Both the position numbers and the translations under genes were made by a program. The notes under the pieces were generated by a model. The model was not told where the DNA came from. It ran no database searches and worked only from the letters and a program-made list of their open reading frames with translations. A DNA stretch of 6,597 nt, from positions 1 to 6,597 of the forward strand of contig DGRY01000066.1 of NCBI GenBank assembly GCA_002391185.1, given 5' to 3'. Shown here one piece after another: positions 1 to 5,850 of the stretch (its first letter is position 1; each line of letters begins with the position of its first letter). This DNA comes from Prevotella sp. UBA4376. Lineage in GTDB: Bacteria > Bacteroidota > Bacteroidia > Bacteroidales > Bacteroidaceae.

Positions 1-4
1 AACT

Positions 5-526
5 ATGGGAAAAATTATCATCGAACGCTGGAAGAACAGTATCGCCACCTCAAAAGCCTTCGGCAAGTACTTCGGCCGATTCAAGCCTAACGGCACGCTG
101 GACACCCGTCAGGTGGCACAGCACATCCAGGAGCACGGCTCCATCTACACCCTGCCCGTCATCCTCGGCGTGCTGGCTCAGGCCGAGCAGTGCATCCCCG
201 AGCTCGTGAAGCTGGGCTACAAGGTGAAGCTCGACGGTCTGGGCACCTTCGGCCTCTCCATCAAGACCGAGGGCACCGACAAGCCCGAAGAGCTCACGCC
301 AGAAAAGCTGAAGAGCATGCGCATGCACTTCCTCGCCGAGCAGAGCGACTTCAGCAGCTGGAAGGCCGACGCCATGAAGCAGGGCGTGAGCTTCGAGTGC
401 ACCGACTACTACGTGAACGGTCAGGACAGCAAGGGCCGCAAGGTGAAGGTGTATATCGCCGACAGCACCGGCACCAGTGGCTCGGGTAGCGGCTCAGGCG
501 CAGGCGAAGGCGACGAGCGTCCGTAA
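5..526 (+). CDS. HU-related (histone-like) DNA-binding protein with Gly/Ser-rich tail
   Basis: This 173-aa protein resembles the Bacteroidetes HU-related family, nucleoid-type DNA-binding proteins longer than classical HU (about 90 aa). The HU-like core spans roughly residues 1-110. The most telling segment is GYKVKLDGLGTFGLS (residues 71-85), which matches the HU beta-arm entry (G-x-x-V-x-x-x-G-x-G-T-F). A helical stretch at 35-70 would be the dimerisation helices. Residues 155-173 form a low-complexity Gly/Ser tail ending in acidic residues, as in relatives. The start is the ATG at 5; only four bases precede it, so promoter and leader lie outside the window. Base composition is odd: 38 of 60 bases are G or C at 181-240, against 17 of 60 at 2401-2460 in a minus-strand gene. 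This reflects GC-ending codons and could mean transfer, or selection for strong expression. It converges on the PqqD-like gene. Family assignment is confident; the DNA target and role are unknown. Confidence 0.88.
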   Translation: MGKIIIERWKNSIATSKAFGKYFGRFKPNGTLDTRQVAQHIQEHGSIYTLPVILGVLAQAEQCIPELVKLGYKVKLDGLGTFGLSIKTEGTDKPEELTPEKLKSMRMHFLAEQSDFSSWKADAMKQGVSFECTDYYVNGQDSKGRKVKVYIADSTGTSGSGSGSGAGEGDERP

Positions 527-536
527 GCGTTGTTTT

Positions 537-644
537 TTTGAAGTTTGAAATTTGAAGTTTGAAATTTATGATTTGTTTTCTACTTTGAGCCACTCAAACA
601 TAAAAGTAATCATAAAGTTCAAATCTCAAAGTTCAAACTTCAAA
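537..644. repeat. Large imperfect palindrome between convergent genes
   Basis: Bases 537-579 pair with 602-644 about a centre at 590.5. I count 37 matches in 43 positions; the mismatches are at 550, 556, 557, 564, 574 and 575. The outer arms are built from heptads of the type GAAnTTT (left, four units at 540-567) and AAAnTTC (right). The apex can form a small hairpin, TTTGAG (584-589) with CTCAAA (593-598). A shifted pairing is even better over a shorter stretch: 540-567 against 628-655 matches 27 of 28. A T7 run (533-539) precedes the left arm, but no T-run follows the hairpin on either strand, so it is not a standard intrinsic terminator. Its position between two gene ends suggests transcription arrest or mRNA 3'-end protection, which is inference. 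Confidence 0.85.
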
Positions 645-669
645 TTTCAAACTTCAAAGTTCAAACTTC
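614..669. repeat. Tandem heptad repeat, eight AAAnTTC units
   Basis: Eight contiguous 7-bp units run from 614 to 669: AAAGTTC, AAATCTC, AAAGTTC, AAACTTC, AAATTTC, AAACTTC, AAAGTTC, AAACTTC. Only the fourth base varies freely; the second unit has an extra T/C change. The same unit in reverse orientation occurs four times at 540-567. The array ends five bases before the stop codon of the PqqD-like gene on the minus strand. The pattern suggests slippage-driven growth of a simple repeat that also folds back on itself. Confidence 0.88.
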
Positions 670-674
670 AATGA

Positions 675-941
675 TTATTCTATTATTCCTGCATTCTTCC
701 ATTGCTGTGCAAGAAGTGTGCTGTCGGCAAGTGCTGTCTCTTGTGTAACCTCATATTCTTCCATCAGCACATTGGCCATGTCTTCAACGGTGAACTCTTT
801 ATTCTCAAGTTTCTGCCACAATAGGGCAGAACTCTCGTTCATGCTTATGATATTGCTGAAATTCATGTTTTCCTTGCCTTCGGCAACAATTATATTCTCT
901 CCGCAGATGTTGCGAAGCACAAATCCTGTTTTCTGTTTCAT
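675..941 (-). CDS. PqqD-like peptide-binding domain protein
   Basis: This 88-aa protein matches the stand-alone PqqD family in length and pattern. It has an N-terminal beta region (GFVLRNICGENIIVAEG, residues 6-22), the typical N/D-F-x-x-I-I-x-M-N-E-S-x-x-x-L-W stretch (27-42), then an acidic winged-helix-like part with FTVEDMANVLMEEYEV (50-65) and a closing WKNAGIIE. Classical PqqD binds the precursor peptide PqqA and delivers it to a radical-SAM enzyme; relatives act as leader-recognition elements in other RiPP pathways. I chose the ATG at 941 rather than an in-frame TTG at 971, because family members begin just before the K-x-G-F-V-L-R segment. It is the last gene of the minus-strand group, 42 bp after the S26-like gene. 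No PQQ genes are present, so a PQQ role is unlikely. Its partner peptide is not identified. Confidence 0.85.
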   Translation of the reverse strand: MKQKTGFVLRNICGENIIVAEGKENMNFSNIISMNESSALLWQKLENKEFTVEDMANVLMEEYEVTQETALADSTLLAQQWKNAGIIE

Positions 942-983
942 ATCTTTATATGTTTTTACTATAGTTCGCAAGTTTTCGTTTAA

Positions 984-1463
984 TTATATTGTTCCAAAAA
1001 AGGGAATCCATATTCTTCTATAAAAAGCTAATAGCCATCGTCTTATGGGGCGAAGCGACATCCATAGCTTGGAATAAACTTTCCATTTCCAACCATCTAT
1101 TGGATCAAGCTGTTTTCTTCCCTTACGATAGAACCCTATTGCTTCTCCTTTTATGTCGCTGTAACGGCAATATTCAGGAGTGATGTTGCCATCGCCAAGG
1201 AGGGTAACCTTTTCGCCATTAACAGCAATAAGTCGGTGAAGAACGTATTTCCCTGGTGCAATCTCAGCAAGAACAGGTGTGCCAATCTTGGGGCTATCGG
1301 CTTTCTTTAACAACCCCTCATCTCGTCCGTGTTCAAGAAAAGGGCGCATGCTGTAGCCTTTTAACAAAAGGGTTACGGTGTGTCCTTCATTCATGAACTT
1401 GACAATTTCGGGCAAAAGAATGGAATTGGCTATTTCCACGTTTTTTTTGTTATTCTTCTCCAT
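984..1463 (-). CDS. S24/S26 signal-peptidase-like protein
   Basis: This 159-aa protein carries the S24/S26 (LexA / signal peptidase I) fold signature. It has KGYSMRPFL (residues 35-43), where Ser38 is in the position of the catalytic serine of the S-M-x-P box. It also has YVLHRLIAV (73-81) and LLGDGN (88-93), matching the H-R-V...G-D-N boxes of SipW/archaeal-type signal peptidases. In those enzymes a His replaces the Lys general base, so Ser38/His76 is the likely dyad. It lacks an N-terminal membrane anchor. Instead, residues 124-159 are rich in Trp, Arg and aromatic residues and could lie on the membrane. Its start overlaps the end of the kinase-like gene by 14 nt, so translation is probably coupled. 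It may cleave a peptide processed with the PqqD and HprK-like proteins; a non-peptidase role cannot be excluded. Confidence 0.8.
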   Translation of the reverse strand: MEKNNKKNVEIANSILLPEIVKFMNEGHTVTLLLKGYSMRPFLEHGRDEGLLKKADSPKIGTPVLAEIAPGKYVLHRLIAVNGEKVTLLGDGNITPEYCRYSDIKGEAIGFYRKGRKQLDPIDGWKWKVYSKLWMSLRPIRRWLLAFYRRIWIPFFGTI

Positions 1464-2364
1464 GGCACACTTCGTTTTTCGTCAATTCATTACTGCACAC
1501 TATAGCTGCTTCTCTGTTAGGCAGGCAATGAAGTGTGTAGATAGGAGTTGTTTCTATAATTCTTGTAATTGTATTGCAGATATTGTCGAAGATAACTTTG
1601 TCCCATTTCATTGACGAGCAGGCAGGGAGCAAATATGCAAAAGCCTCGATAGGAGAAACTTTCTCTATGCTGTTTGCTTGGGCTCTTATAATCTGTGTTA
1701 TTGCTCCTAAACGTGCTTTCACATTTCGATAGCAAGGAGTTTTACCGCTCCATGGACTTCCGTAGATATATGCCTTGCCATCAATTAGTCTTATGATAGG
1801 ATTGTCATCATTCATTAGATCGCAACCTGAAATATGTTTCAGCCACATGCTCACCTGGGTGCTCTTGCCTGTGCCACTTTTTGCGGTGAAGGCATAGCCA
1901 TAACCATTATGACGCACCAAAGAAGCATGAATGAGCAGAGTGTTGTGAAAGCTTCCGGCAAACGCAAAAATGAGCATCAGGGCATTGTTGAGACCAAAAC
2001 TACGCATATTGTAATTTCCCCTAAGAGCACACTTGCAATGCTTGAAATCATTGTCGGTGATAAGCAGGCAACATTCTTTGCCGTTAATGTCTTTTATAAT
2101 ATATTGATAGCCTCCATTGATTAGCTCGTCAACAATCGTGTGACCGTTTCCTGTGTCGAAATCCTTAATGCGCTCTCTTTGCTCTTTGGGGATGGGGGAA
2201 ATGCTATCGTCAACGTGGAGTGAAAAAAATAAACCGTCCAGCGTATTAGCTACTCTGAACGGAATTAGTGATGGCAGTAAGGAAAAGTCATTCCTGTCAT
2301 CACTATTAAAGGAAATCTTAACGCCGAATTCAGCTATGTTGAAATATCCTTCCTTAGAATTCAT
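1450..2364 (-). CDS. HprK/PEPCK-like P-loop kinase-related protein
   Basis: This 304-aa protein has a C-terminal half resembling HPr kinase and phosphoenolpyruvate carboxykinase P-loops. A Walker A motif, AKSGTGKST (residues 161-169), follows LLIHASLV (143-150). Two acidic residues in MNDDNP (184-189) fit a metal-binding Walker B-like site. GSPWSGKTPCYRN (202-214) is a strongly conserved block in Bacteroidetes relatives. The N-terminal half (1-130) has no motif I recognise. HprK-related proteins of this kind occur with PqqD and S24/S26 proteins, and in some lasso-peptide clusters a homologue phosphorylates a serine of the peptide. Here the substrate is unknown, and no HPr gene is nearby. The ATG overlaps the TGA of the upstream secreted-protein gene in an ATGA, and the 3' end overlaps the S26-like gene by 14 nt. 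Nucleotide binding is well supported; kinase activity is inference. Confidence 0.82.
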   Translation of the reverse strand: MNSKEGYFNIAEFGVKISFNSDDRNDFSLLPSLIPFRVANTLDGLFFSLHVDDSISPIPKEQRERIKDFDTGNGHTIVDELINGGYQYIIKDINGKECCLLITDNDFKHCKCALRGNYNMRSFGLNNALMLIFAFAGSFHNTLLIHASLVRHNGYGYAFTAKSGTGKSTQVSMWLKHISGCDLMNDDNPIIRLIDGKAYIYGSPWSGKTPCYRNVKARLGAITQIIRAQANSIEKVSPIEAFAYLLPACSSMKWDKVIFDNICNTITRIIETTPIYTLHCLPNREAAIVCSNELTKNEVCHGEE

Positions 2365-2822
2365 TTTTTCTTGCTTTTCTTTGTCTTATTCTGGGCATTT
2401 AGATAATCTGTATCAGGTAATATTCCTTTGAATCTGAAATCGTTGGCATTTATATATTTGATGTTATACAAATGCTGCCCTTTCTTATTTGATACGTAAC
2501 GTTTACGCATCTTAACATATTTCCTTTCTGCATCCTTTTTCTTTTCTGCAAAAACAACCAAGCATGCAGGATGTTCCTGACCTATCTTTTTAAGATGATC
2601 TTTTAGCTGATAGGAATAGTTGTCGCGACTATAAAGAAACTTGTTTTTTGTTTCGAGCCACACGGAGTCAACTTCCTGAATGTCGGTAAAATAAACTGTG
2701 GAATCATTAAATAATGCAGCAAAGCCAAACATGAAAACCTTTCGTGCATGATTTTCAGCGCTACATTGGAAAGAAACAGCCAACAATAAAAGGGCCGTGA
2801 AAAACAATTTTTGTAATTTCAT
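2361..2822 (-). CDS. Secreted protein of unknown function
   Basis: This 153-aa protein begins with a clear signal peptide: a basic start (MKLQK), a hydrophobic core (residues 6-18) and a likely signal peptidase I site after Ala22 (CSA/EN). Cys20 does not sit in a proper lipobox, so a lipoprotein is unlikely. The mature part contains a pattern I associate with a Bacteroidales family without known function: FGFAALFNDSTVYFTDIQ (32-49), then SVWLETKNKFLYSRDNYSYQL (53-73). A basic, lysine-rich region runs from about 94 to 112, and the protein ends in a poly-Lys tail (145-153). It probably acts in the periplasm. Its TGA overlaps the ATG of the kinase-like gene, which suggests a functional link to that cassette. 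It lies 49 bp downstream of rpoD with no visible terminator or TAnnTTTG promoter between them, so read-through from rpoD is possible. Confidence 0.8.
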   Translation of the reverse strand: MKLQKLFFTALLLLAVSFQCSAENHARKVFMFGFAALFNDSTVYFTDIQEVDSVWLETKNKFLYSRDNYSYQLKDHLKKIGQEHPACLVVFAEKKKDAERKYVKMRKRYVSNKKGQHLYNIKYINANDFRFKGILPDTDYLNAQNKTKKSKKK

Positions 2823-2871
2823 TCTCTTTTCTCTTTATTTATGTTGCTCTGCCATCACTTAATGATAAATG

Positions 2872-3735
2872 TTATTGTCCTAAGTATGACTTGAGCATTT
2901 TATTCTTTGTACTATGGCGCAAACGTCGGATAGCCTTTTCTTTTATCTGACGAACTCGTTCACGGGTTAAACCATATTTGTCGCCAATCTCCTCAAGAGT
3001 CATCTCTGGTTGACCAATACCAAAGAAACATTCAACAATAGCTCTTTCGCGCTCGTTTAATGAACCCAATGCTCTTGAAATCTCATCACGCAGAGACTCG
3101 TCAACTAATTGCTGGTCGGCAGAGGGGGCATCGGCATTTGGGAATACATCAAGAAGGCTATTGTCTTCGCCATCAATGAAAGGGGCATCTACCGAAACAT
3201 GACGCCCATTTACTTTCATTGCATCAATAATCTTATCTTCTGGAAGATCTATCTTGTCGGCAATCTCTTCTAAACTCGGACGACGTTCATTTTCTTGCTC
3301 AAATTTGTTGAGCACTCTGTTTATCTTGTTTACGCTTCCTACCTGATTCAATGGAAGACGCACAATACGGCTCTGTTCAGCTATGGCCTGAAGAATGCTT
3401 TGGCGTATCCACCACACGGCATATGAAATAAACTTAAAACCACGTGTCTCATCGAATTTCTGTGCAGCTTTTATTAGTCCTAAGTTTCCTTCGTTTATCA
3501 AGTCAGGAAGGCTTAGACCTTGGTTTTGATACTGCTTTGCTACTGACACTACAAAGCGCAAGTTTGCTTTTGTCAACCTCTCAAGTGCTTTGCGGTCACC
3601 TTTCTTGATTCGTTGAGCCAATTCTACCTCTTCCTCAACAGAGACTAAGTCTTCATGACCAATTTCCTGTAAGTACTTATCAAGAGAAGCGCTCTCTCGA
3701 TTGGTAATAGATTTTGTGATTTTCAGTTGTCTCAT
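2872..3735 (-). CDS. rpoD: Primary sigma factor, RpoD (Bacteroidetes type)
   Basis: This 287-aa protein is the housekeeping sigma factor, which directs RNA polymerase to the -33/-7 promoters of this phylum. Region 1.2 covers about residues 16-50. Region 2 (about 53-122) includes [18 protein letters not shown] (78-95) and the -10-recognition/melting segment [15 protein letters not shown] (100-114). Region 3 follows (about 125-205). Region 4 ends with the helix-turn-helix [20 protein letters not shown] (246-265). Region 1.1, found in proteobacterial RpoD, is absent, and the start [20 protein letters not shown] is the one shared by Bacteroidetes homologues. The ATG at 3735 sits about 28 bases after a strong TAnnTTTG element. 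Upstream lies the degP-like gene, separated by an intrinsic terminator, so rpoD is transcribed from its own promoter. The secreted-protein gene follows after 49 bp. Confidence 0.97.
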   Translation of the reverse strand: MRQLKITKSITNRESASLDKYLQEIGHEDLVSVEEEVELAQRIKKGDRKALERLTKANLRFVVSVAKQYQNQGLSLPDLINEGNLGLIKAAQKFDETRGFKFISYAVWWIRQSILQAIAEQSRIVRLPLNQVGSVNKINRVLNKFEQENERRPSLEEIADKIDLPEDKIIDAMKVNGRHVSVDAPFIDGEDNSLLDVFPNADAPSADQQLVDESLRDEISRALGSLNERERAIVECFFGIGQPEMTLEEIGDKYGLTRERVRQIKEKAIRRLRHSTKNKMLKSYLGQ

Positions 3736-3742
3736 TAAGCGT

Positions 3743-3754
3743 TAATTTAAATTA
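3743..3754. repeat. 12-bp perfect palindrome in rpoD leader
   Basis: TAATTTAAATTA is a perfect palindrome placed between the -7 element (3763-3770) and the rpoD start codon (3733-3735). GCGTT (3739-3743) and AACGC (3759-3763) flank it and could close a hairpin around it. It would lie at or just after the transcription start. An operator role is possible, but AT-rich palindromes of this size also arise by chance. Confidence 0.4.
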
Positions 3755-3762
3755 GATGAACG

Positions 3763-3794
3763 CAAATGTACGGGTTTTCATTGATTTGACCAAA
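3763..3794 (-). promoter_or_regulatory. rpoD promoter (Bacteroidetes -33/-7 type)
   Basis: On the minus strand, TTTG (3794-3791) and TACATTTG (3770-3763) are separated by 20 bp. This fits the Bacteroidetes vegetative consensus TTTG, 19-21 bp, TAnnTTTG exactly. Transcription would start about 5-8 bases downstream, giving a leader of only about 20-25 nt before the rpoD ATG. The -33 box lies inside ATTTGACCAAAT (3784-3795), a small inverted repeat that might bind a regulator. The site implies that rpoD is transcribed by its own product. Confidence 0.85.
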
Positions 3795-3855
3795 TATTTT
3801 TGTCTTTTTATTTATAAATAAATGTATATTATTGTGCTTATGCAATTAAAATGAC

Positions 3856-3883
3856 AAAAAAAAGCTCGGATTTTAGTCCGAGC
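3856..3883 (-). terminator. Intrinsic terminator of the degP-like gene
   Basis: A 7-bp GC-rich stem, GCTCGGA (3864-3870) with TCCGAGC (3877-3883), closes a six-base loop. On the minus strand it is followed at once by eight T (A run at 3856-3863). It lies 26 bp past the stop codon of the protease gene and upstream of the rpoD promoter, so it separates the two transcription units. Confidence 0.93.
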
Positions 3884-3908
3884 CTTTTTGATATTTATAG
3901 GGTATAGA

Positions 3909-5393
3909 TTAATCGTTCTGTAGAGGAACAGCAAAGTAAGCCTTCTTGCCTGTAGGCCATATACCCTGAATGTATAGAACAGGATCCTTGCTTGTTGAAG
4001 CTGTCTTTACAAATTTCTGTAGCTGCTCAATATTCTTGACAGGCTCATCGTTTACTTTCTGAATGATGAAACCTCGGCTGATACCTGCATCCTTCAAAGC
4101 ACCATTGTTTACCTTGATAACCTGAACACCATATGAAATCTTGAGTGATTCTTTCTGTTCGGCTGTAATCTCGCGGAAATTGCCTCCAAGAACATCAAGG
4201 TCGGCTGCCTTTACAACAGATGTGTTGCCCTGAGCATTCTTCAAAGTGATAGTCTTTGTTATGGTCTTCTTATTGCGCAAGTAGGTTATTGTTGCCTTGT
4301 CGCCAGGACGTTTGCTTGTAAGTGCTTCCTGAAGCTCGCTCATCTTGCTTACCTTCTTACCGTCTAACTTTGTGATTACATCGCCTTCCTTCAAGCCTGC
4401 TTCTGCACCATTGCCGTCGTCATCAACCTTGGCTACATATACACCATCGTTAGTACCAAGGTCAACTTCCTGACCCTTGTCTTTCTTGTCGTTGATGAAG
4501 TTTAGAACATCGCCGCCCTGAATACCAAGCATAACACGTTGAACGCTACCATATTTCTTGATGTCGTCAACAACCTTGTTCATAATTGTTGTTGGGATAG
4601 CAAAGCCATAACCGCTGTATGCACCTGTTTGTGAATAGAGCATAGCGTTGATTCCTACCAACTCGCCACGTGTGTTAACAAGAGCGCCACCTGAGTTTCC
4701 TGGGTTGATAGCAGCATCTGTCTGGATAAAGCTTGAAATGCTTGGACCATTTCCTCCACCGCTAAGTCCACGTGCCTTTGCGCTTACAATACCTGCTGTT
4801 ACTGTTGATGACAAGTTATATGGATTTCCAACAGCAATAACCCATTCGCCTACTTTAAGATTGTCTGAATCGCCAATAGGCAGGGTAGGGAGATTCTTAC
4901 CGTCTATCTTGATAAGAGCAAGGTCGGTTGTTGGGTCTGTACCTATTATACGTGCAGAGAATTCTCTGTTGTCGTTAAGTGTAACTGTAAGCTCATCGGC
5001 GCCATTTACAACATGGTTGTTTGTTACAATATATCCGTCTGCGCTAATGATAACACCAGAACCTGTTGCTTCTTTCTTTGGTGTTTGAATCTGACGTTTC
5101 TGTGTGCCGCCGTTGCCAGGATTGCCAAAGAATCCGAATGGGTCGCCAAAGAAATCAAATGGATTTGATTCTACATCTACGGTTTGAACTTTTGAGTTCT
5201 GAACAAATTTAATGTGTACAACAGCTGGTAATGCCTTCTCGGCAGCATAAGTAAGATCTACTGGCTGTCCTGGAGTAGCAGCTGTTGCGTTTGTTGCACT
5301 CGCAGCATTTGCTTTTACGAATGCACCTGCAGAAAATGCCAAGGCAGTAACGCACATGGCTGTCATTGCGTACTTGTAAATGTTCTGTTTCAT
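3909..5393 (-). CDS. degP: HtrA/DegP-family periplasmic serine protease (Do-like)
   Basis: This 494-aa protein is an HtrA/DegP protease and chaperone that handles misfolded envelope proteins. A signal peptide occupies residues 1 to about 30 (cleavage near ANA/AS). The trypsin-like domain spans about 45-280 with the triad His127 (TNNHVV), Asp157 (TDLALIKI) and Ser234 (GNSGGAL). A Phe/Gly/Pro-rich segment, NPFDFFGDPFGFFG (77-90), corresponds to the regulatory LA loop. Two PDZ domains follow at about 285-385 (with GLKEGDVITKLDG at 333-345) and about 400-490 (with GFIIQKVNDEPV at 441-452). Length and architecture are complete for the family. The ATG at 5393 begins a good signal peptide. It has its own probable promoter at 5470 and its own terminator. 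The symbol follows domain similarity; DegQ- or HtrA-type naming would be equally defensible. Confidence 0.95.
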   Translation of the reverse strand: MKQNIYKYAMTAMCVTALAFSAGAFVKANAASATNATAATPGQPVDLTYAAEKALPAVVHIKFVQNSKVQTVDVESNPFDFFGDPFGFFGNPGNGGTQKRQIQTPKKEATGSGVIISADGYIVTNNHVVNGADELTVTLNDNREFSARIIGTDPTTDLALIKIDGKNLPTLPIGDSDNLKVGEWVIAVGNPYNLSSTVTAGIVSAKARGLSGGGNGPSISSFIQTDAAINPGNSGGALVNTRGELVGINAMLYSQTGAYSGYGFAIPTTIMNKVVDDIKKYGSVQRVMLGIQGGDVLNFINDKKDKGQEVDLGTNDGVYVAKVDDDGNGAEAGLKEGDVITKLDGKKVSKMSELQEALTSKRPGDKATITYLRNKKTITKTITLKNAQGNTSVVKAADLDVLGGNFREITAEQKESLKISYGVQVIKVNNGALKDAGISRGFIIQKVNDEPVKNIEQLQKFVKTASTSKDPVLYIQGIWPTGKKAYFAVPLQND

Positions 5394-5469
5394 GTTTTAA
5401 TATTTTATATTTTTCAACTTTCTGTTTTTTTTTGCCAAAACATAGTGGCTTCGTTTAATTTATCGATTG

Positions 5470-5503
5470 CAAATATAGGAGCAAAAATTGTTAAACTGAC
5501 AAA
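5470..5503 (-). promoter_or_regulatory. Probable promoter of the degP-like gene
   Basis: On the minus strand, TATATTTG (5477-5470) matches the Bacteroidetes -7 element TAnnTTTG exactly. The nearest upstream TTTG is at 5503-5500, giving a spacer of 22 bp, slightly longer than the usual 19-21. The leader would be about 70 nt. The -33 box falls between the arms of the 5485-5535 inverted repeat, which could tune its activity. Confidence 0.6.
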
Positions 5504-5535
5504 ATGTCTTTATCTTTATCCTGTTTTAACAATTT
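5485..5535. repeat. 11-bp perfect inverted repeat around the degP promoter
   Basis: AAATTGTTAAA (5485-5495) and TTTAACAATTT (5525-5535) are exact reverse complements separated by 29 bp. Their centres are 40 bp apart, close to four helical turns. The left arm lies in the spacer and the right arm upstream of the predicted -33 box. This is a reasonable layout for a dimeric regulator with looping, but the AT-rich background makes chance possible. Confidence 0.5.
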
Positions 5536-5606
5536 AAAGTTTTTGATTAACGGCTCTTAAAAGAAACTCATGTCTATTTTAAGTTTCTTAAAAATAGCAT
5601 CCTTTT

Positions 5607-5640
5607 ATTCTACTTGGTAGAATGCTTTGTGCAAAAGCAT
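5607..5640. other. Two back-to-back perfect hairpins
   Basis: ATTCTAC (5607-5613) pairs with GTAGAAT (5617-5623) around a three-base loop. ATGCTTT (5622-5628) then pairs with AAAGCAT (5634-5640) around five bases. The two share only the bases 5622-5623, so both can nearly form together. They lie in the gene-free region, about 215 bp upstream of the protease start. They might belong to a small RNA or a cis-acting element; no promoter for either strand is evident. Confidence 0.45.
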
Positions 5641-5825
5641 GTGCTGAATGATTATTAAATCGTGGAAATGTTGTTAAAGGCTTGGATTATAATTAAATAT
5701 ACGTAACTATAACTTGATAGTAAAATTAAAAAAGTAAAAATATTTAAGCTGCTACCTTGTTATTTTACGTTGAAAACTTCTGTACTATTTAATTTTATGG
5801 ATTATTTACTATATTGCAATCTGAC

Positions 5826-5850
5826 AATTACAGTAATTACAATAATTACA
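5826..5850 (+). repeat. Three direct AATTACA repeats, 9-bp period
   Basis: AATTACA occurs at 5826-5832, 5835-5841 and 5844-5850, spaced by two variable bases (GT, AT). The array ends directly before an ATG at 5851. It is too short to call a protein-binding array with confidence. Confidence 0.5.

Noticed and set aside
50..489. Open frames on both strands inside the HU-related gene (minus 50-328, plus 190-489)
   Set aside because: They lie in other frames of a GC-rich real gene, where stop codons are rare, and their translations show only low-complexity Arg/His/Leu-rich sequence.
540..669. CRISPR array
   Set aside because: The units are 7 bp without spacers and partly inverted, which is not CRISPR architecture, and no cas gene is present.
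675..941. Part of a PQQ biosynthesis operon
   Set aside because: No PqqA, PqqB, PqqC or PqqE homologue is near; the neighbours are an S26-like and an HprK-like gene instead.
942..971. TTG at 971 as start of the PqqD-like protein (ten extra residues)
   Set aside because: The ATG at 941 gives the normal family length and begins right before the conserved segment; the extra residues show no family similarity.
1450..2364. A true HPr kinase (hprK) or PEP carboxykinase gene
   Set aside because: The N-terminal half does not resemble HprK, there is no HPr gene nearby, and the protein is far too short for PEP carboxykinase; only the P-loop region is shared.
718..2431. Several + strand frames (718-1023, 989-1183, 1378-1614, 1834-2124, 2153-2431)
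   Set aside because: They are antisense to the PqqD-like, S26-like, kinase-like and secreted-protein genes, which have recognisable motifs and overlapping operon-like spacing.
4648..5088. A 146-codon + strand frame opposite the protease gene
   Set aside because: It is fully antisense to the protease catalytic domain, whose triad motifs are intact, and its own translation shows no domain or promoter.
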